Positions 42,268 through 50,778 of a stretch of DNA of 50,912 bases are shown here, piece after piece. The DNA comes from Chthonomonas sp. UBA2387 (GTDB taxonomy: Bacteria > Armatimonadota > Fimbriimonadia > Fimbriimonadales > Fimbriimonadaceae). The translations under genes were made by a program, and so were the position numbers. Under the pieces are notes generated by a model that did not search any database, was not told the DNA's origin, and was given only the letters and a program-made list of their open reading frames with translations. The stretch covers positions 672 to 51,583 of the forward strand of contig DDSP01000068.1 in the NCBI GenBank assembly GCA_002343445.1, read 5' to 3'. The stretch's first letter is position 1. Every line of letters begins with the position of its first letter.

Positions 42268-43656
42268 ATGCTTGCCACCGATATCCTGCGCCATCGCGGC
42301 TTCAAGAACCTCTGGCTGGGCCAACTCATCTCCCAGATCGGGGACTCGCTGTACTTCGTGGTCTTCATGTTCATGGTCAAGAAGATCACGGGCAACGACG
42401 CAATGGTCGGCTTGGTCGGCGCGTGCGAGACCTTGCCCTACGTCCTGTTCGGCCCCTCGGCGGGCGTGCTTGCGGACAAGTTCGACCGCAAGCGCATCAT
42501 GTGGCTCTCGGACATCGCCAGCGGGACGTTCCTGCTGAGTCTTGGTGCGCTGGTGTTCCTAGCGCCGACCACGCCGGTTTGGCTGCTGGCTTCGACCGCC
42601 TTCGTGATGTCCACGCTCCGCGCCGTGTTCCTCCCGGCCAAGAGTGCGGCGATTCCGGCGCTCGTCCCGCCTAGCGAACTGCTCAAGGCCAATTCGTTCA
42701 GCACGGCTACGCAGAACATGGTGCCCATCATTGGGCTCGGCCTGAGCGCCGGCGTCCTGAGCCTGCTGTACAACCTCGACCCCAAGTTGTTCTTTGCCGT
42801 GACCATCTCGCTCAACTCGCTGACGTTCTTCGGGTCGGCGATCTTCGTGGCGAAGCTCCCGACACTCCTGCCGCAACGCGACGAGGAGCACAAGGTGAGC
42901 GGCTGGCGCGAGTTCCGCGAGGGCATCAAGTACATCCTGAGCCGGGCCGAACTCAAGGCGCTCATGGGGCTGAGCCTGGCGCTCAACCTGATGATCTCGC
43001 CGTTCTTCGTGATCTATCTCGCCGCCAACGACAAGTGGTTCGGCGGACGCCCGGAAACGGTGGCGATTCTGGAACTGACGTTCTTCGTCGGCATGGTGTT
43101 CGCGTCGTTTTGGGTGGCCTCGCTCAACGTGCGGCGCGTTGGCATCGGCTACATCGTGGGCCTCGCCGTCTGCGGCGCGACGGTCATGCCGTTCGCGTTG
43201 GGGCCGGAGGTGGGTCCGTTCCTTTCGCGCATGGCCGACTCGATGGGCTGGGAAGGGACCTCCGAGTGGGCGCTCAAGCAGACCATGGTGCTGGGCATCG
43301 TGTTTGTGGGGTTGCTCAACTTCGCGGCGGGTCTGTCCGTTCCGTTCGCCCAGATCCCGACCAACACGTTTATCCAGGTGACGACGCCGGATGCGTTGCG
43401 CGGGCGCGTAAACAGCGTGCTGGTCACCATGTCCATCGGCGTGATGCCGATCGGTTATGGCTTGGGTGGCGTGTTGTTAGAGAAGCTCGGGGTCGTGGCG
43501 ATGTTCTTGATCATGGGCGGGGGCATGATGGTGGTCGCGTTGACGGGTCTGCTGATCCGCCCGTTCCGTTTGGCGACGATCCCGGCGAATCTAGACGGCA
43601 GCGAGCCGCTGCCGGAGCCGCCAGTAGGCGCGCTGCCGCAGGAAGCGGCGGTGTGA
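42268..43656 (+). CDS. MFS transporter (MFS_3/EntS-like exporter family)
   Basis: The 462-residue protein has about twelve membrane helices. The N-terminus FKNLWLGQLISQIGDSLYFV and the loop GVLADKFDRKRIMWLSD between helices 2 and 3 (the MFS 'G-x-x-x-D-R-x-G/R' signature) place it with the enterobactin-exporter-like MFS_3 branch, together with FLPAKSAAIPALVPPSELLKANS. The second half has LRGRVNSVLVTMSIGVMPIGYGLGGVL, also typical. The substrate is unknown. The 119 bases before the start hold no clear promoter, terminator or Shine-Dalgarno sequence. Confidence 0.9.
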   Translation: MLATDILRHRGFKNLWLGQLISQIGDSLYFVVFMFMVKKITGNDAMVGLVGACETLPYVLFGPSAGVLADKFDRKRIMWLSDIASGTFLLSLGALVFLAPTTPVWLLASTAFVMSTLRAVFLPAKSAAIPALVPPSELLKANSFSTATQNMVPIIGLGLSAGVLSLLYNLDPKLFFAVTISLNSLTFFGSAIFVAKLPTLLPQRDEEHKVSGWREFREGIKYILSRAELKALMGLSLALNLMISPFFVIYLAANDKWFGGRPETVAILELTFFVGMVFASFWVASLNVRRVGIGYIVGLAVCGATVMPFALGPEVGPFLSRMADSMGWEGTSEWALKQTMVLGIVFVGLLNFAAGLSVPFAQIPTNTFIQVTTPDALRGRVNSVLVTMSIGVMPIGYGLGGVLLEKLGVVAMFLIMGGGMMVVALTGLLIRPFRLATIPANLDGSEPLPEPPVGALPQEAAV

Positions 43657-43671
43657 CTAGGCCCCATCAGG

Positions 43672-43701
43672 TGTACATTGTGCGCACAGGAGGCGTATAA
43701 T
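43672..43701 (+). promoter_or_regulatory. Promoter and palindromic operator of the tacA/tacT pair
   Basis: TGTACA (43672-43677), an 18-base spacer and TATAAT (43696-43701) precede ATG 43708 by six bases. A perfect palindrome, TGTGCGCACA (43679-43688), fills the spacer and is a likely binding site for the ribbon-helix-helix antitoxin. Confidence 0.65.
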
Positions 43702-43707
43702 GACCAC

Positions 43708-43995
43708 ATGGCCACGACCAAGGAAACGACCAAAGGCGATCGGCTCTACATCCGGGCCTCATCCACCGAGAAGGCCAAATTGGAGCGGGCGGCCAAGGCT
43801 CTGCATACGACGCGAAGCCGCTTCGTGCTCCAACAGGCGCTCGACGCTGCAGACCGGGTGTTGGCTGAGCAGACGCGCTTCGTCTTGGATGAAGACGCCT
43901 GGAAGGCCTTCTGCGAGCGGCTGGATGCTCCCACTCGCGACTTGCCCAACGTGCGCTCCCTAGCTGACGAGCCAAGTCCTTTCCATGAGCGATGA
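43708..43995 (+). CDS. tacA: TacA-type antitoxin (DUF1778, ribbon-helix-helix)
   Basis: The 95-residue product has the DUF1778 pattern: RLYIRASSTEKAKLERAAKALHT (quoted in part; residues about 11-33), then SRFVLQQALDAADRVLAEQTRFVLDEDAW and a C-terminal toxin-neutralising stretch (FCERLDAP). The first part forms the RHR DNA-binding fold that represses its operon; the C-terminus wraps the GNAT toxin. AGGAGG (43688-43693) is 14 bases from the ATG, too far for usual initiation, while TATAAT lies next to it, so a leaderless start is possible. The end overlaps the toxin gene by 11 bases. Confidence 0.92.
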   Translation: MATTKETTKGDRLYIRASSTEKAKLERAAKALHTTRSRFVLQQALDAADRVLAEQTRFVLDEDAWKAFCERLDAPTRDLPNVRSLADEPSPFHER

Positions 43996-44494
43996 AGCGC
44001 CCCTTGTCGGGCCGGAGTTGCTTGACGCCAGCCATGCCGTAGACGGGTTCGATTGCGGCAAGCCGCCGCTCGACGACTTCCTGAAGCGGTTCGCTCTCGC
44101 GAACCAGCGCGGCGGTGGAAGCCGCACCTACGTTGTCAGTCGCAACAATCGGGTGGTGGGTTACTACAGTCTCGCACCCGGCAGCGTGGAGCCAAGCTCG
44201 GTCCCAGAGCGGGTCTTGCGCGGGCAACCCAAACACCCGGTTCCCGTTGTGTTGTTGGCGCGCTTGGCCCTAGACCAATCCGAGCAGGGCAAGGGTTTGG
44301 GCAAACACCTCTTGCTCGACGCCTTTCGCCGGGCAATCGCGGGAGCAGAGGTGATCGGGGGCAGGGCGTTGCTCATCCATGCGAAGGATGACGAGGCGAG
44401 GCGCTTCTACCTAAGGTACGATGCCGAGCCGTCACCAACCGACCCGATGCACCTGTACATCCTCATGAAGGACCTGCGCAGAGCGCTCGGTTGA
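43985..44494 (+). CDS. tacT: TacT-type GNAT toxin (aminoacyl-tRNA acetyltransferase)
   Basis: TacT toxins acetylate the amino group of aminoacyl-tRNA and stop translation until peptidyl-tRNA hydrolase clears them. The 169-residue product has the family's N-terminus (AVDGFDCGKPPLDDFLKRFA), a GNAT core with the acetyl-CoA loop QGKGLGKHLLLDA after LLARLALD, and the late catalytic-type segment ARRFYLRYDAEP (Tyr). It starts within tacA and so is coupled to it. It ends about 60 bases before the convergent ftsY. Confidence 0.92.
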   Translation: MSDEAPLVGPELLDASHAVDGFDCGKPPLDDFLKRFALANQRGGGSRTYVVSRNNRVVGYYSLAPGSVEPSSVPERVLRGQPKHPVPVVLLARLALDQSEQGKGLGKHLLLDAFRRAIAGAEVIGGRALLIHAKDDEARRFYLRYDAEPSPTDPMHLYILMKDLRRALG

Positions 44495-44554
44495 GTCAGA
44501 TCGGACTCGCTCGAATGTACGGAGAAGCGAGCGGGCCGCTTCCCAAGAAGCAAC

Positions 44555-45427
44555 TCACTCGAACAAGCTCGCCGCGAACTCGGCGGGCTTGAAGTCGCGC
44601 AGGTCTTCCACCTTTTCGCCCACGCCGATTAGCTTGATCGGCACCTTGAACCGGTCGTAGACCCCGATCAAGGCGCCGCCGCGCGCAGTCCCGTCCAACT
44701 TGGTCAGCACCAAGCCCGTCACCCCTGCCGTCTTGATGAACTCCTCGGCTTGGCGGATGGCGTTCTGCCCCGTGTTGGCATCGAGCACCAGCAACACCTC
44801 GTCCGGCGCGCGTCCAAGCGCCTTCTCGGCCACCTTGGAGACTTTGGAGAGTTCTTGCATCAGGTTGCCCTTGCTGTGTTGGCGACCCGCGGTGTCGGCC
44901 AAGACGAACTCGACGCCGCGCGCCTTGGCCGCCTGGATCGCGTCGAACAACACGGCCGCGCTGTCCGCTCCCGGTTGGCTGCGCACGATGTCCACGCCCG
45001 TGCGCTGCGCCCATATCTCCAACTGTTCGATGGCCGCCGCGCGAAACGTGTCGCCTGCTGCGACCAACACCGAGTAACCCTTGCGCTTGAGCAAGTGCGC
45101 GACTTTGGCGATGGTGGTCGTCTTGCCCACGCCGTTCACGCCGACGAAGAGATACACGGTCGGGTCTTCGTCCGAGACGCTCAGCCCGGCGGGACCATCC
45201 TGCCGGAACCGGTCGGCGATGGCCTTTTCAAGGCGCGCCTTGATGCCCGCTCCATCGGTGATCTTCTCCTCGCGGACGGCTTGCCTGAGTTCCTCGAGGA
45301 TCTCGCCCGCGGTCTGGATGTGCGTGTCGGCCTGAAGCAGGGCTTCTTCGAGTTCGTCGTAGAACTCGTCGTCGATCACGCCGCGCCCGAGCAGTCGGTC
45401 CACGTGTTGCATCAGGCGCTTGAACAT
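44555..45427 (-). CDS. ftsY: Signal recognition particle receptor FtsY
   Basis: FtsY is the membrane-associated GTPase that receives SRP-ribosome complexes. The 290-residue product has the helical N domain (LGRGVIDDEFYDELEEALLQ) and the G domain with P-loop GVNGVGKTTT, DTAGRQHSKGNLMQEL (G3), TKLDGTARGG (G4) and IGVGEKVEDLRDF at the end. It lacks the acidic A domain, as in many phyla. It is divergent from the S9 peptidase gene and convergent to tacT. Confidence 0.97.
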   Translation of the reverse strand: MFKRLMQHVDRLLGRGVIDDEFYDELEEALLQADTHIQTAGEILEELRQAVREEKITDGAGIKARLEKAIADRFRQDGPAGLSVSDEDPTVYLFVGVNGVGKTTTIAKVAHLLKRKGYSVLVAAGDTFRAAAIEQLEIWAQRTGVDIVRSQPGADSAAVLFDAIQAAKARGVEFVLADTAGRQHSKGNLMQELSKVSKVAEKALGRAPDEVLLVLDANTGQNAIRQAEEFIKTAGVTGLVLTKLDGTARGGALIGVYDRFKVPIKLIGVGEKVEDLRDFKPAEFAASLFE

Positions 45428-45533
45428 GGTCTTCAGGGTAGACCGTGGCGTGTGGCAAGGTCAAGGAGCTTGGGGCCAGAAACTTGACAATTGGGGAAGG
45501 AATCCGGCGCTTCCGTGCCGAACGTGCATGGTC

Positions 45534-48113
45534 ATGAGACCGCGCGTGCTCCCTTGGCTGGCTTTGGCCCTTGCTGTTTCGGTCGGCGCTCAGACCGATC
45601 CGCTGTCCCAGGAGGCCTACCTGGAACCCGCCGCGACGATCAAGGACATCGTCACCGCCCCGTGGCACGAGAACGTGTCGCTGGCCAACCTGAGCCCCGA
45701 CAAGTCGGTCTATTTGCTGACGAAGTCCTCGGGAATGCCCTCGCTGGCGGACTACTCGAAGCCCTACACGCGGCTGGGCGGACTGGCGCTCGACCTCGCC
45801 GCCAACCGTGCGCGCAGCCTCACCGTGGGCACGGCGGTCGGCTACACGTGCTTCGACCCCAAGACGGGCAAGACATGGGACATCCAAACGCCACGGGACG
45901 CCAAGGTGAGCGGGGCCTCTTGGTCGCCCGACGGCAAGCGACTCGCCTTTCTCGCCCATTTCGAGAAGGAGACGCACGCCTATGTCGCCACGGTCGAGAA
46001 CGGCCGCTCGCGCCGTCTCTCGCGCCGTCCGGTCTTGGCCACCCAGACGACGGTGCTTGATTGGACGGGGGACGGCAAGCACGTTGTCACGATCTTGCTT
46101 CCTGCTAGGCGCGCCCCGGAGCCCGTCAAAACGTACGTTCCTTCCGAGCCGGTGGTCCGCGTGACGGCTTCCGGCAACAACCGAACTCGGACCTACGCGA
46201 GCCTGTTGTCGAGCCCCTACGACATGGCGCTGTACGAGTACATGATCACGGGGCAGTTGGTGGCGATTGACGCCGACTCGGGCCAGGCCAAGGAGATCGG
46301 CAAGCCTTCCATGCTGCGCTCGGTGAGCGTGGGCCCCAACGCCAACTTCGTGCGCGTGTCCACGGTCACGAAGCCGTTCTCGTACATCGTGCCCGTGTCG
46401 AGTTTCGGCTATGTCGAGGAACTGTGGAACGAGAAGGGCGAATCCGTGCACGAGTTCGCCAAGCGCAACCTGCAACTGGGAGCTGGCGGACCTCCCGACC
46501 CCGATGGCCTCGCCGCCCCCCAAGACGACTTCGACGCGTGGCTCGACGACGAGCAGGCGGGTCAGGGAAGAGGTCAGGGACGCCCAGGTGGCCCGGGAGG
46601 CGCTGGAGCGGGTCAGGCTGCGCCCCAGTTCTCGGATCGCAAGCGCAACTTCGCTTGGCACCCCGATGGGCGAGGCATGATCTTCCAGCAGGGCCAACCC
46701 GCGCGCCGAGAGGACCCGAACTCCAAGGGCGTGGACCGCATCATGCGTTGGGTGGAACCCTACGGTGCCGACAACGTCGAGGTCATCTTCGAGTCGGACA
46801 AGGTGATCGGCTCGTTCCAGTTCAGTCCGGACTTCAAGACGTTGTTCACCAGCGAGACCGAAGCGGGCGTCGCAACAACCTACGCAATCCCGATCGCCCA
46901 TCCGGCCGACCGCAAGGCGATCAGTAAGAACCGCACGGCAGACTTCTACCAGAACCCCGGCACGTTGATGACGACCAACACGCCCTCGGGCGGGCGCGTC
47001 GTGATGACGTCCAGCGACGGCAAGTACGTGTACCTTTCGGGCACTCAATACTTCCAGAATCCGATGGAGAAGGCGCCCAAGACCTTCGTGGACCGCGTGG
47101 AGTGGGCCGCAGGGACGGCCACCGAACCCGCAAAGGCCGAGCGGATCTTCGAGTGCGCCGACGACAAGTGGGAGCGCGTCACGGACGTCCTCGACCCCGA
47201 CTTCCAGTCGTACGTCGTCTCGCGCGAGTCCAAGTATCAGATCGGCGACTTCTTCCTGCGCACGGGTTCGGAAGAGAAGCGGTTGACGACGAACAAGGAC
47301 TACGCCGCCGCGGCTACCGACCTGCGCCGCGAGCGCCTTAAGGTCAAGCGGGCCGATGGCTTCGAGTTCTGGGTGAACGTGACGCTGCCGCAGGGCTGGG
47401 ACGGACAGACGAAGCCGCCCGCGTTCTTCTGGTTCTATCCGCGCGAAGTCGTGGACCAAGCCACGTACAACAATGGCACGCGAACGTACAACAAGAACAC
47501 GTTCCGAGTGATCCGGGGCACGAACAAGGACCTGCTCGGCCTGATGGGCTATGCCGTCATCGAGCCGGATTGCCCCATCGTCGGCCCAACGGAGCGCAAG
47601 AACGACAAGTACGTCCACGACCTGCGCGCCAACCTGTACGCGGCCATCAACGTCGTCGTCCGGGCCAACTATGCCGATCGCGAGCGGTTGGCGTTGGGTG
47701 GCCACAGCTATGGCGCGTTCGGCACAGCCAACGCCATGATCCACACGCCGTTCTTCAAGGCTGGCATCGCTGGCGACGGCAACTACAACCGGTTGCTCAC
47801 GCCCAACGGGTTCCAGTCAGAACAGCGCACGCTCTGGGAGGCCCGCGAGGTCTATACGACCATGTCGCCCCTGCTGTGGGCCGAGCAGATGACCGGTGCG
47901 ATGCTCATGTACCACGGCGGCGACGACCAGAACGTGGGCACGGCGCTCATCAACTCAGAACGCATGTTCCACGCTCTGAACAGCCTCAACAAGAACTCGG
48001 CGCTCTATGTGTATCCCTATGAGGACCACGGGCAGGTGACGCGCGAGACCATCCTCGACCAGTGGGCACGATGGGTGGCGTGGCTGGACAAGTACGTCAA
48101 AGACGCGAAGTAA
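45534..48113 (+). CDS. Secreted S9-family (prolyl-oligopeptidase type) serine peptidase
   Basis: The 859-residue product has a signal peptide (MRPRVLPWLALALAVSVGAQ), an N-terminal propeller (residues about 50-560, including SWSPDGKRLAFL) and a C-terminal alpha/beta-hydrolase domain. The catalytic Ser is in GGHSYGAFG, the Asp in HGGDDQNVG and the His in YPYEDHGQV. An unusual Gly-rich/disordered loop (about 335-370, GRGQGRPGGPGGAGAG) interrupts the propeller. Enzymes of this group degrade peptides in the periplasm or outside. I use ATG 45534; ATG 45528 would add two residues and 45420 would overlap the divergent ftsY. Confidence 0.9.
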   Translation: MRPRVLPWLALALAVSVGAQTDPLSQEAYLEPAATIKDIVTAPWHENVSLANLSPDKSVYLLTKSSGMPSLADYSKPYTRLGGLALDLAANRARSLTVGTAVGYTCFDPKTGKTWDIQTPRDAKVSGASWSPDGKRLAFLAHFEKETHAYVATVENGRSRRLSRRPVLATQTTVLDWTGDGKHVVTILLPARRAPEPVKTYVPSEPVVRVTASGNNRTRTYASLLSSPYDMALYEYMITGQLVAIDADSGQAKEIGKPSMLRSVSVGPNANFVRVSTVTKPFSYIVPVSSFGYVEELWNEKGESVHEFAKRNLQLGAGGPPDPDGLAAPQDDFDAWLDDEQAGQGRGQGRPGGPGGAGAGQAAPQFSDRKRNFAWHPDGRGMIFQQGQPARREDPNSKGVDRIMRWVEPYGADNVEVIFESDKVIGSFQFSPDFKTLFTSETEAGVATTYAIPIAHPADRKAISKNRTADFYQNPGTLMTTNTPSGGRVVMTSSDGKYVYLSGTQYFQNPMEKAPKTFVDRVEWAAGTATEPAKAERIFECADDKWERVTDVLDPDFQSYVVSRESKYQIGDFFLRTGSEEKRLTTNKDYAAAATDLRRERLKVKRADGFEFWVNVTLPQGWDGQTKPPAFFWFYPREVVDQATYNNGTRTYNKNTFRVIRGTNKDLLGLMGYAVIEPDCPIVGPTERKNDKYVHDLRANLYAAINVVVRANYADRERLALGGHSYGAFGTANAMIHTPFFKAGIAGDGNYNRLLTPNGFQSEQRTLWEAREVYTTMSPLLWAEQMTGAMLMYHGGDDQNVGTALINSERMFHALNSLNKNSALYVYPYEDHGQVTRETILDQWARWVAWLDKYVKDAK

Positions 48114-48114
48114 C

Positions 48115-48879
48115 GTGGACGTCCTCGCCGAGTTGGTGGATCTCGCGCGCCGGCTCGGCGAACCCTCGGGTGCGATGGCCATTCTCGCCGAGGGCAACGT
48201 GAGCGCACGCCGGGACGACCGCTCGTTCTGGGTGAAGGGCAGCGGCAAGGTGATGGAGCGCGCCAGCGCGGAGGACTTTTCGCTCGTCGCGTACGGCCCG
48301 ATCCTCTCGCTGGTCGAGAACCGGGAGCACAGACCTGAAGATACGGCGATTCGCGAAGCGTTGAATGGCGCGCGTGTCGCGCCTGGCCCGTCGCCTTCCA
48401 CCGAGACGCTGATGCATGCGTGGCTACTGGGCTTGGAGGGCGTCCGCTTCGTCGCCCACACGCACCCGGTCAGCCTGTTGGCCCTGCTCTCGACGGAGGG
48501 TTCCGAATCCCTCGCCAAGCAGCGCTTGTTTCCCGACGAGATCGTGCTGTGCGGCCCCGAGTCCTGTTGGGTGCCTTACCGAAAGCCGGGGCTCGAACTG
48601 GCTTGGGCGATCGCCGATGCGGTGACGAATTACCACGAGCGTTGGCGCGAGCGGCCGAAGACCCTATGGCTTCAAAACCACGGACTGATCACGATGGGCG
48701 AAACGGCCGCCGAAGCCGAAGCCGCCACGCGCATGGCAGAGAAGGCGGCGACCGTTTGGTGCCGGGCCTTGGCCACGGGGCGACCGCTCCGGCTCCTGAC
48801 GGAAGACGACGTGCGGCACATCCACACGTGGCCCGACGAGCTTGCCAGGTCCGCGATGTTGCGCCGCTCACAAGGATAA
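48115..48879 (+). CDS. Class II aldolase/adducin family protein
   Basis: The 254-residue product shows the zinc-aldolase pattern: AEGNVSARRDDRSFWVKGSG (phosphate-binding loop), PSTETLMHAWLL with Glu, VAHTHPVSLLAL (zinc His-x-His) and QNHGLITMGETAAEA (third His). The family includes fuculose-1-phosphate and ribulose-5-phosphate aldolases/epimerases and sugar-dehydratase relatives; the substrate cannot be set. It begins with GTG 48115, one base after the peptidase stop, so the two are co-transcribed. Confidence 0.9.
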   Translation: MDVLAELVDLARRLGEPSGAMAILAEGNVSARRDDRSFWVKGSGKVMERASAEDFSLVAYGPILSLVENREHRPEDTAIREALNGARVAPGPSPSTETLMHAWLLGLEGVRFVAHTHPVSLLALLSTEGSESLAKQRLFPDEIVLCGPESCWVPYRKPGLELAWAIADAVTNYHERWRERPKTLWLQNHGLITMGETAAEAEAATRMAEKAATVWCRALATGRPLRLLTEDDVRHIHTWPDELARSAMLRRSQG

Positions 48880-48886
48880 ATGCTGG

Positions 48887-48915
48887 TTGAGGGATTCGAA
48901 TGTCGGGCCGATAAT
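48887..48915 (+). promoter_or_regulatory. Sigma70-type promoter of the diguanylate cyclase gene
   Basis: TTGAGG (48887-48892), a 17-base spacer and GATAAT (48910-48915) end 14 bases before ATG 48930. The expected transcript would have a leader of about eight bases and no Shine-Dalgarno sequence. Confidence 0.7.
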
Positions 48916-48929
48916 TCCATCGGTTCAGC

Positions 48930-49934
48930 ATGGGTTCATCGTCGGAAAAGGTCGGACTAGAGGCGGATGGTGGGGAGACGATCGAACAACTGCGCGCCAG
49001 CCGTGACCGACTTTCGATGGCCATTGACGGAGCGCGAATCGGTACCTGGGACTGGGATGTGACCTCCAACCAGTTCGCGTACAGCGAGCGCTGGGCGGAG
49101 ATGCTCGGCTACTCGGCCTGCGAACTGCAAGCCAAACACTCGAGTTGGAAGGACCGAGTCCACCCTGACGACGTCAAAGCGGTCCGTGCCGCAGTACAGG
49201 GCCATCTGAACGGGTTTGTGCCCGCCTTTCGCGTCGAACACCGAATGCGTTGCAGGGACGGAATGTATCTCTGGGTGATGGCATCGGGGCGGGTGGTCGA
49301 GCGCGACCCGAAAGGCAAGGCCACGCGCATCGCTGGCATCTCGATGGACATCTCGCTGGAACGCGAGATGGCCGAGGTCTTGGAGGAACGCGAACAACAG
49401 TTACGACGCGTGGTCGAGCACCTGCGCGAGTTGAACGACCAACTCGTGTTCGCCGCCGACCACGACGGTCTGACCGAGCTGCTGAACCACCGGGCGTTTC
49501 GTCGGGAAGCTGCTTTCCGCATCCAATCGAGGAAGGAAGACGAGCCCGTGGGGCTGCTCCTGATGGACTTGGACCACTTCAAACGCATCAACGACCATTA
49601 CGGGCATGCGGTGGGCGACGAGGTCCTGCGCGCATTCGCAAAGCTGCTTCGCGAGACTCAACCTCCGACGGCCCTGATCGGTCGACTTGGGGGCGAAGAG
49701 TTCGGAGTGTTCCTTAGCGGCGTTCACGAAGTGGGCGTCTCGGCAGCAGCGCGGGCTATCGTGGAGGCTGCGAGGGTCCACTCATGGCCGATCCCCAAAG
49801 TTCGCTGCAGCGTGGGCGCAACCATGACCGCTGGAGAGGTTTCGGTCGATGCCCTTCTGGCCAACGCCGACCGCAACCTGTACATCGCCAAGAACAACGG
49901 GCGCGACCAAGTGTGGCTGGACCGCGCCGCGTGA
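48930..49934 (+). CDS. PAS-GGDEF diguanylate cyclase
   Basis: This protein would make cyclic di-GMP from two GTP. The 334-residue product has a PAS_3-type sensor (residues about 25-150; GARIGTWDWDVTSNQF, VHPDDVKAVRAAV, ISMDISLERE), a coiled-coil connector (about 150-175) and a GGDEF domain whose active motif is GGEEF in GRLGGEEFGVF, with LLLMDLDHFKRINDHYGHAVGD complete, so it is probably active. The RxxD inhibitory site that often lies nine residues before the motif is absent (PPTA there). No transmembrane helix is seen; it is cytoplasmic. c-di-GMP often controls type IV pili, but any link to the pil operon here is only a possibility. Confidence 0.95.
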   Translation: MGSSSEKVGLEADGGETIEQLRASRDRLSMAIDGARIGTWDWDVTSNQFAYSERWAEMLGYSACELQAKHSSWKDRVHPDDVKAVRAAVQGHLNGFVPAFRVEHRMRCRDGMYLWVMASGRVVERDPKGKATRIAGISMDISLEREMAEVLEEREQQLRRVVEHLRELNDQLVFAADHDGLTELLNHRAFRREAAFRIQSRKEDEPVGLLLMDLDHFKRINDHYGHAVGDEVLRAFAKLLRETQPPTALIGRLGGEEFGVFLSGVHEVGVSAAARAIVEAARVHSWPIPKVRCSVGATMTAGEVSVDALLANADRNLYIAKNNGRDQVWLDRAA

Positions 49935-50000
49935 TGGGGCGTTGGACGTGAAGGCATCGCCGAACTGGCTCGGCAAACCCTTCGGCCTCCAAAGGTTCAA

Positions 50001-50026
50001 GGTGGACCCGCCGGATCGGGTCCACC
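50001..50026. terminator. Hairpin between convergent genes
   Basis: A perfect 10-bp stem (50001-50010 with 50017-50026, arm GGTGGACCCG) on a six-base loop lies between the diguanylate cyclase and the convergent secreted-protein gene. It has no T-run on either side, so it may work as a weak bidirectional terminator or 3'-end stabiliser. Confidence 0.6.
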
Positions 50027-50036
50027 AAAGCGTCGA

Positions 50037-50534
50037 TCAGGCCTTCTTGAAGACGATCTTGATCGTCTGGCCACCCTGATTCTCGACCATCGTCATCGTC
50101 CTCCCATCCTTCGAGAGGGTCATGGACTTGGTCGAGTTCGCGTCCTTCGGCTTGGCCTTGCCGTTCTCCTTGGTCTGCTCGAAAGTGACCTTGTCGCCCT
50201 TCTGTGTCCACTTGCCTTCGGCGGTGGAATCGGGCTGCGGCTTGCCGTTGGGGCCAGTGGGTCCGGGAGCGTTCTTGACGACCATCTTCCACGTGTTGTT
50301 GGCGTTCACCGTCATGGAGAAGGTCATCTTCTTCAACGACACGAGCATGGAATCCATCATCGCCTCCATCTGCTTGCGCTGGTCGGCAGGCATATCCTTG
50401 GGCGCGCTCTTCATCATGTCGGCCTTGTTGATGTCGAGTTTGCCGGTCCAATTGCCGGCAGCAGACTGCGCCATGGCGGACATGGCTGCGACAGCCAACA
50501 CGGCGATGGGGAGGAAGCGGGTGAGCATTTTCAT
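50037..50534 (-). CDS. Small secreted protein of unknown function
   Basis: The 165-residue product begins MKMLTRFLPIAVLAVAAMSAMAQ, a clear signal peptide. The mature part starts GNWTGKLDINKADMM and later has alternating strands such as TWKMVVKN, GKWTQKGDKVTFEQT and MTLSKDGRTMTMVE, like the small beta-barrel (lipocalin-type) proteins that begin with a G-x-W motif. A Met/Lys-rich helix (QRKQMEAMMDSMLVSLKKM) is inserted after the first strand. I recognise no family. ATG 50534 is preferred over TTG 50552, since the signal peptide begins there. Confidence 0.7.
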   Translation of the reverse strand: MKMLTRFLPIAVLAVAAMSAMAQSAAGNWTGKLDINKADMMKSAPKDMPADQRKQMEAMMDSMLVSLKKMTFSMTVNANNTWKMVVKNAPGPTGPNGKPQPDSTAEGKWTQKGDKVTFEQTKENGKAKPKDANSTKSMTLSKDGRTMTMVENQGGQTIKIVFKKA

Positions 50535-50662
50535 AGCATTACCAATGGTCAATTGGACGCAGAGTTCAAAACGGATGGTTCGTTCAACGGGTTCCCCACC
50601 CCTGATTCAGGTTCAAACTGCGCGGCCAAACGACCCAGGACCGACGCCACACGCCGCCAATG

Positions 50663-50705
50663 CCTCTCGCTGAGCCGGTCGCGAGAGGCGAACATCCGTT
50701 ATAAT
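50663..50705 (+). promoter_or_regulatory. Putative pyrG promoter region with an inverted repeat
   Basis: TATAAT (50700-50705) lies 73 bases before the pyrG start. An inverted repeat, CCTCTCGC (50663-50670) and GCGAGAGG (50681-50688), on a ten-base centre covers where the -35 would be, and no TTGACA-like box is seen there. It could be an activator or repressor site, or the end of another transcript. Confidence 0.45.
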
Positions 50706-50778
50706 CGGAAAAACCCCACAACGGTTCGTGCGCGTGTTTGCGCGTGCCGTCCGCGTGTTGGGGCGACCGAGGAGCGGT

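Noticed and set aside
43700..43963. Frame starting at ATG 43700 with ideal AGGAGG spacing
   Set aside because: It is the out-of-frame shadow of tacA; only the frame from 43708 gives a DUF1778 protein.
45484..45489. TTGACA upstream of the S9 peptidase as a promoter
   Set aside because: No acceptable -10 box is found 16-18 bases downstream.
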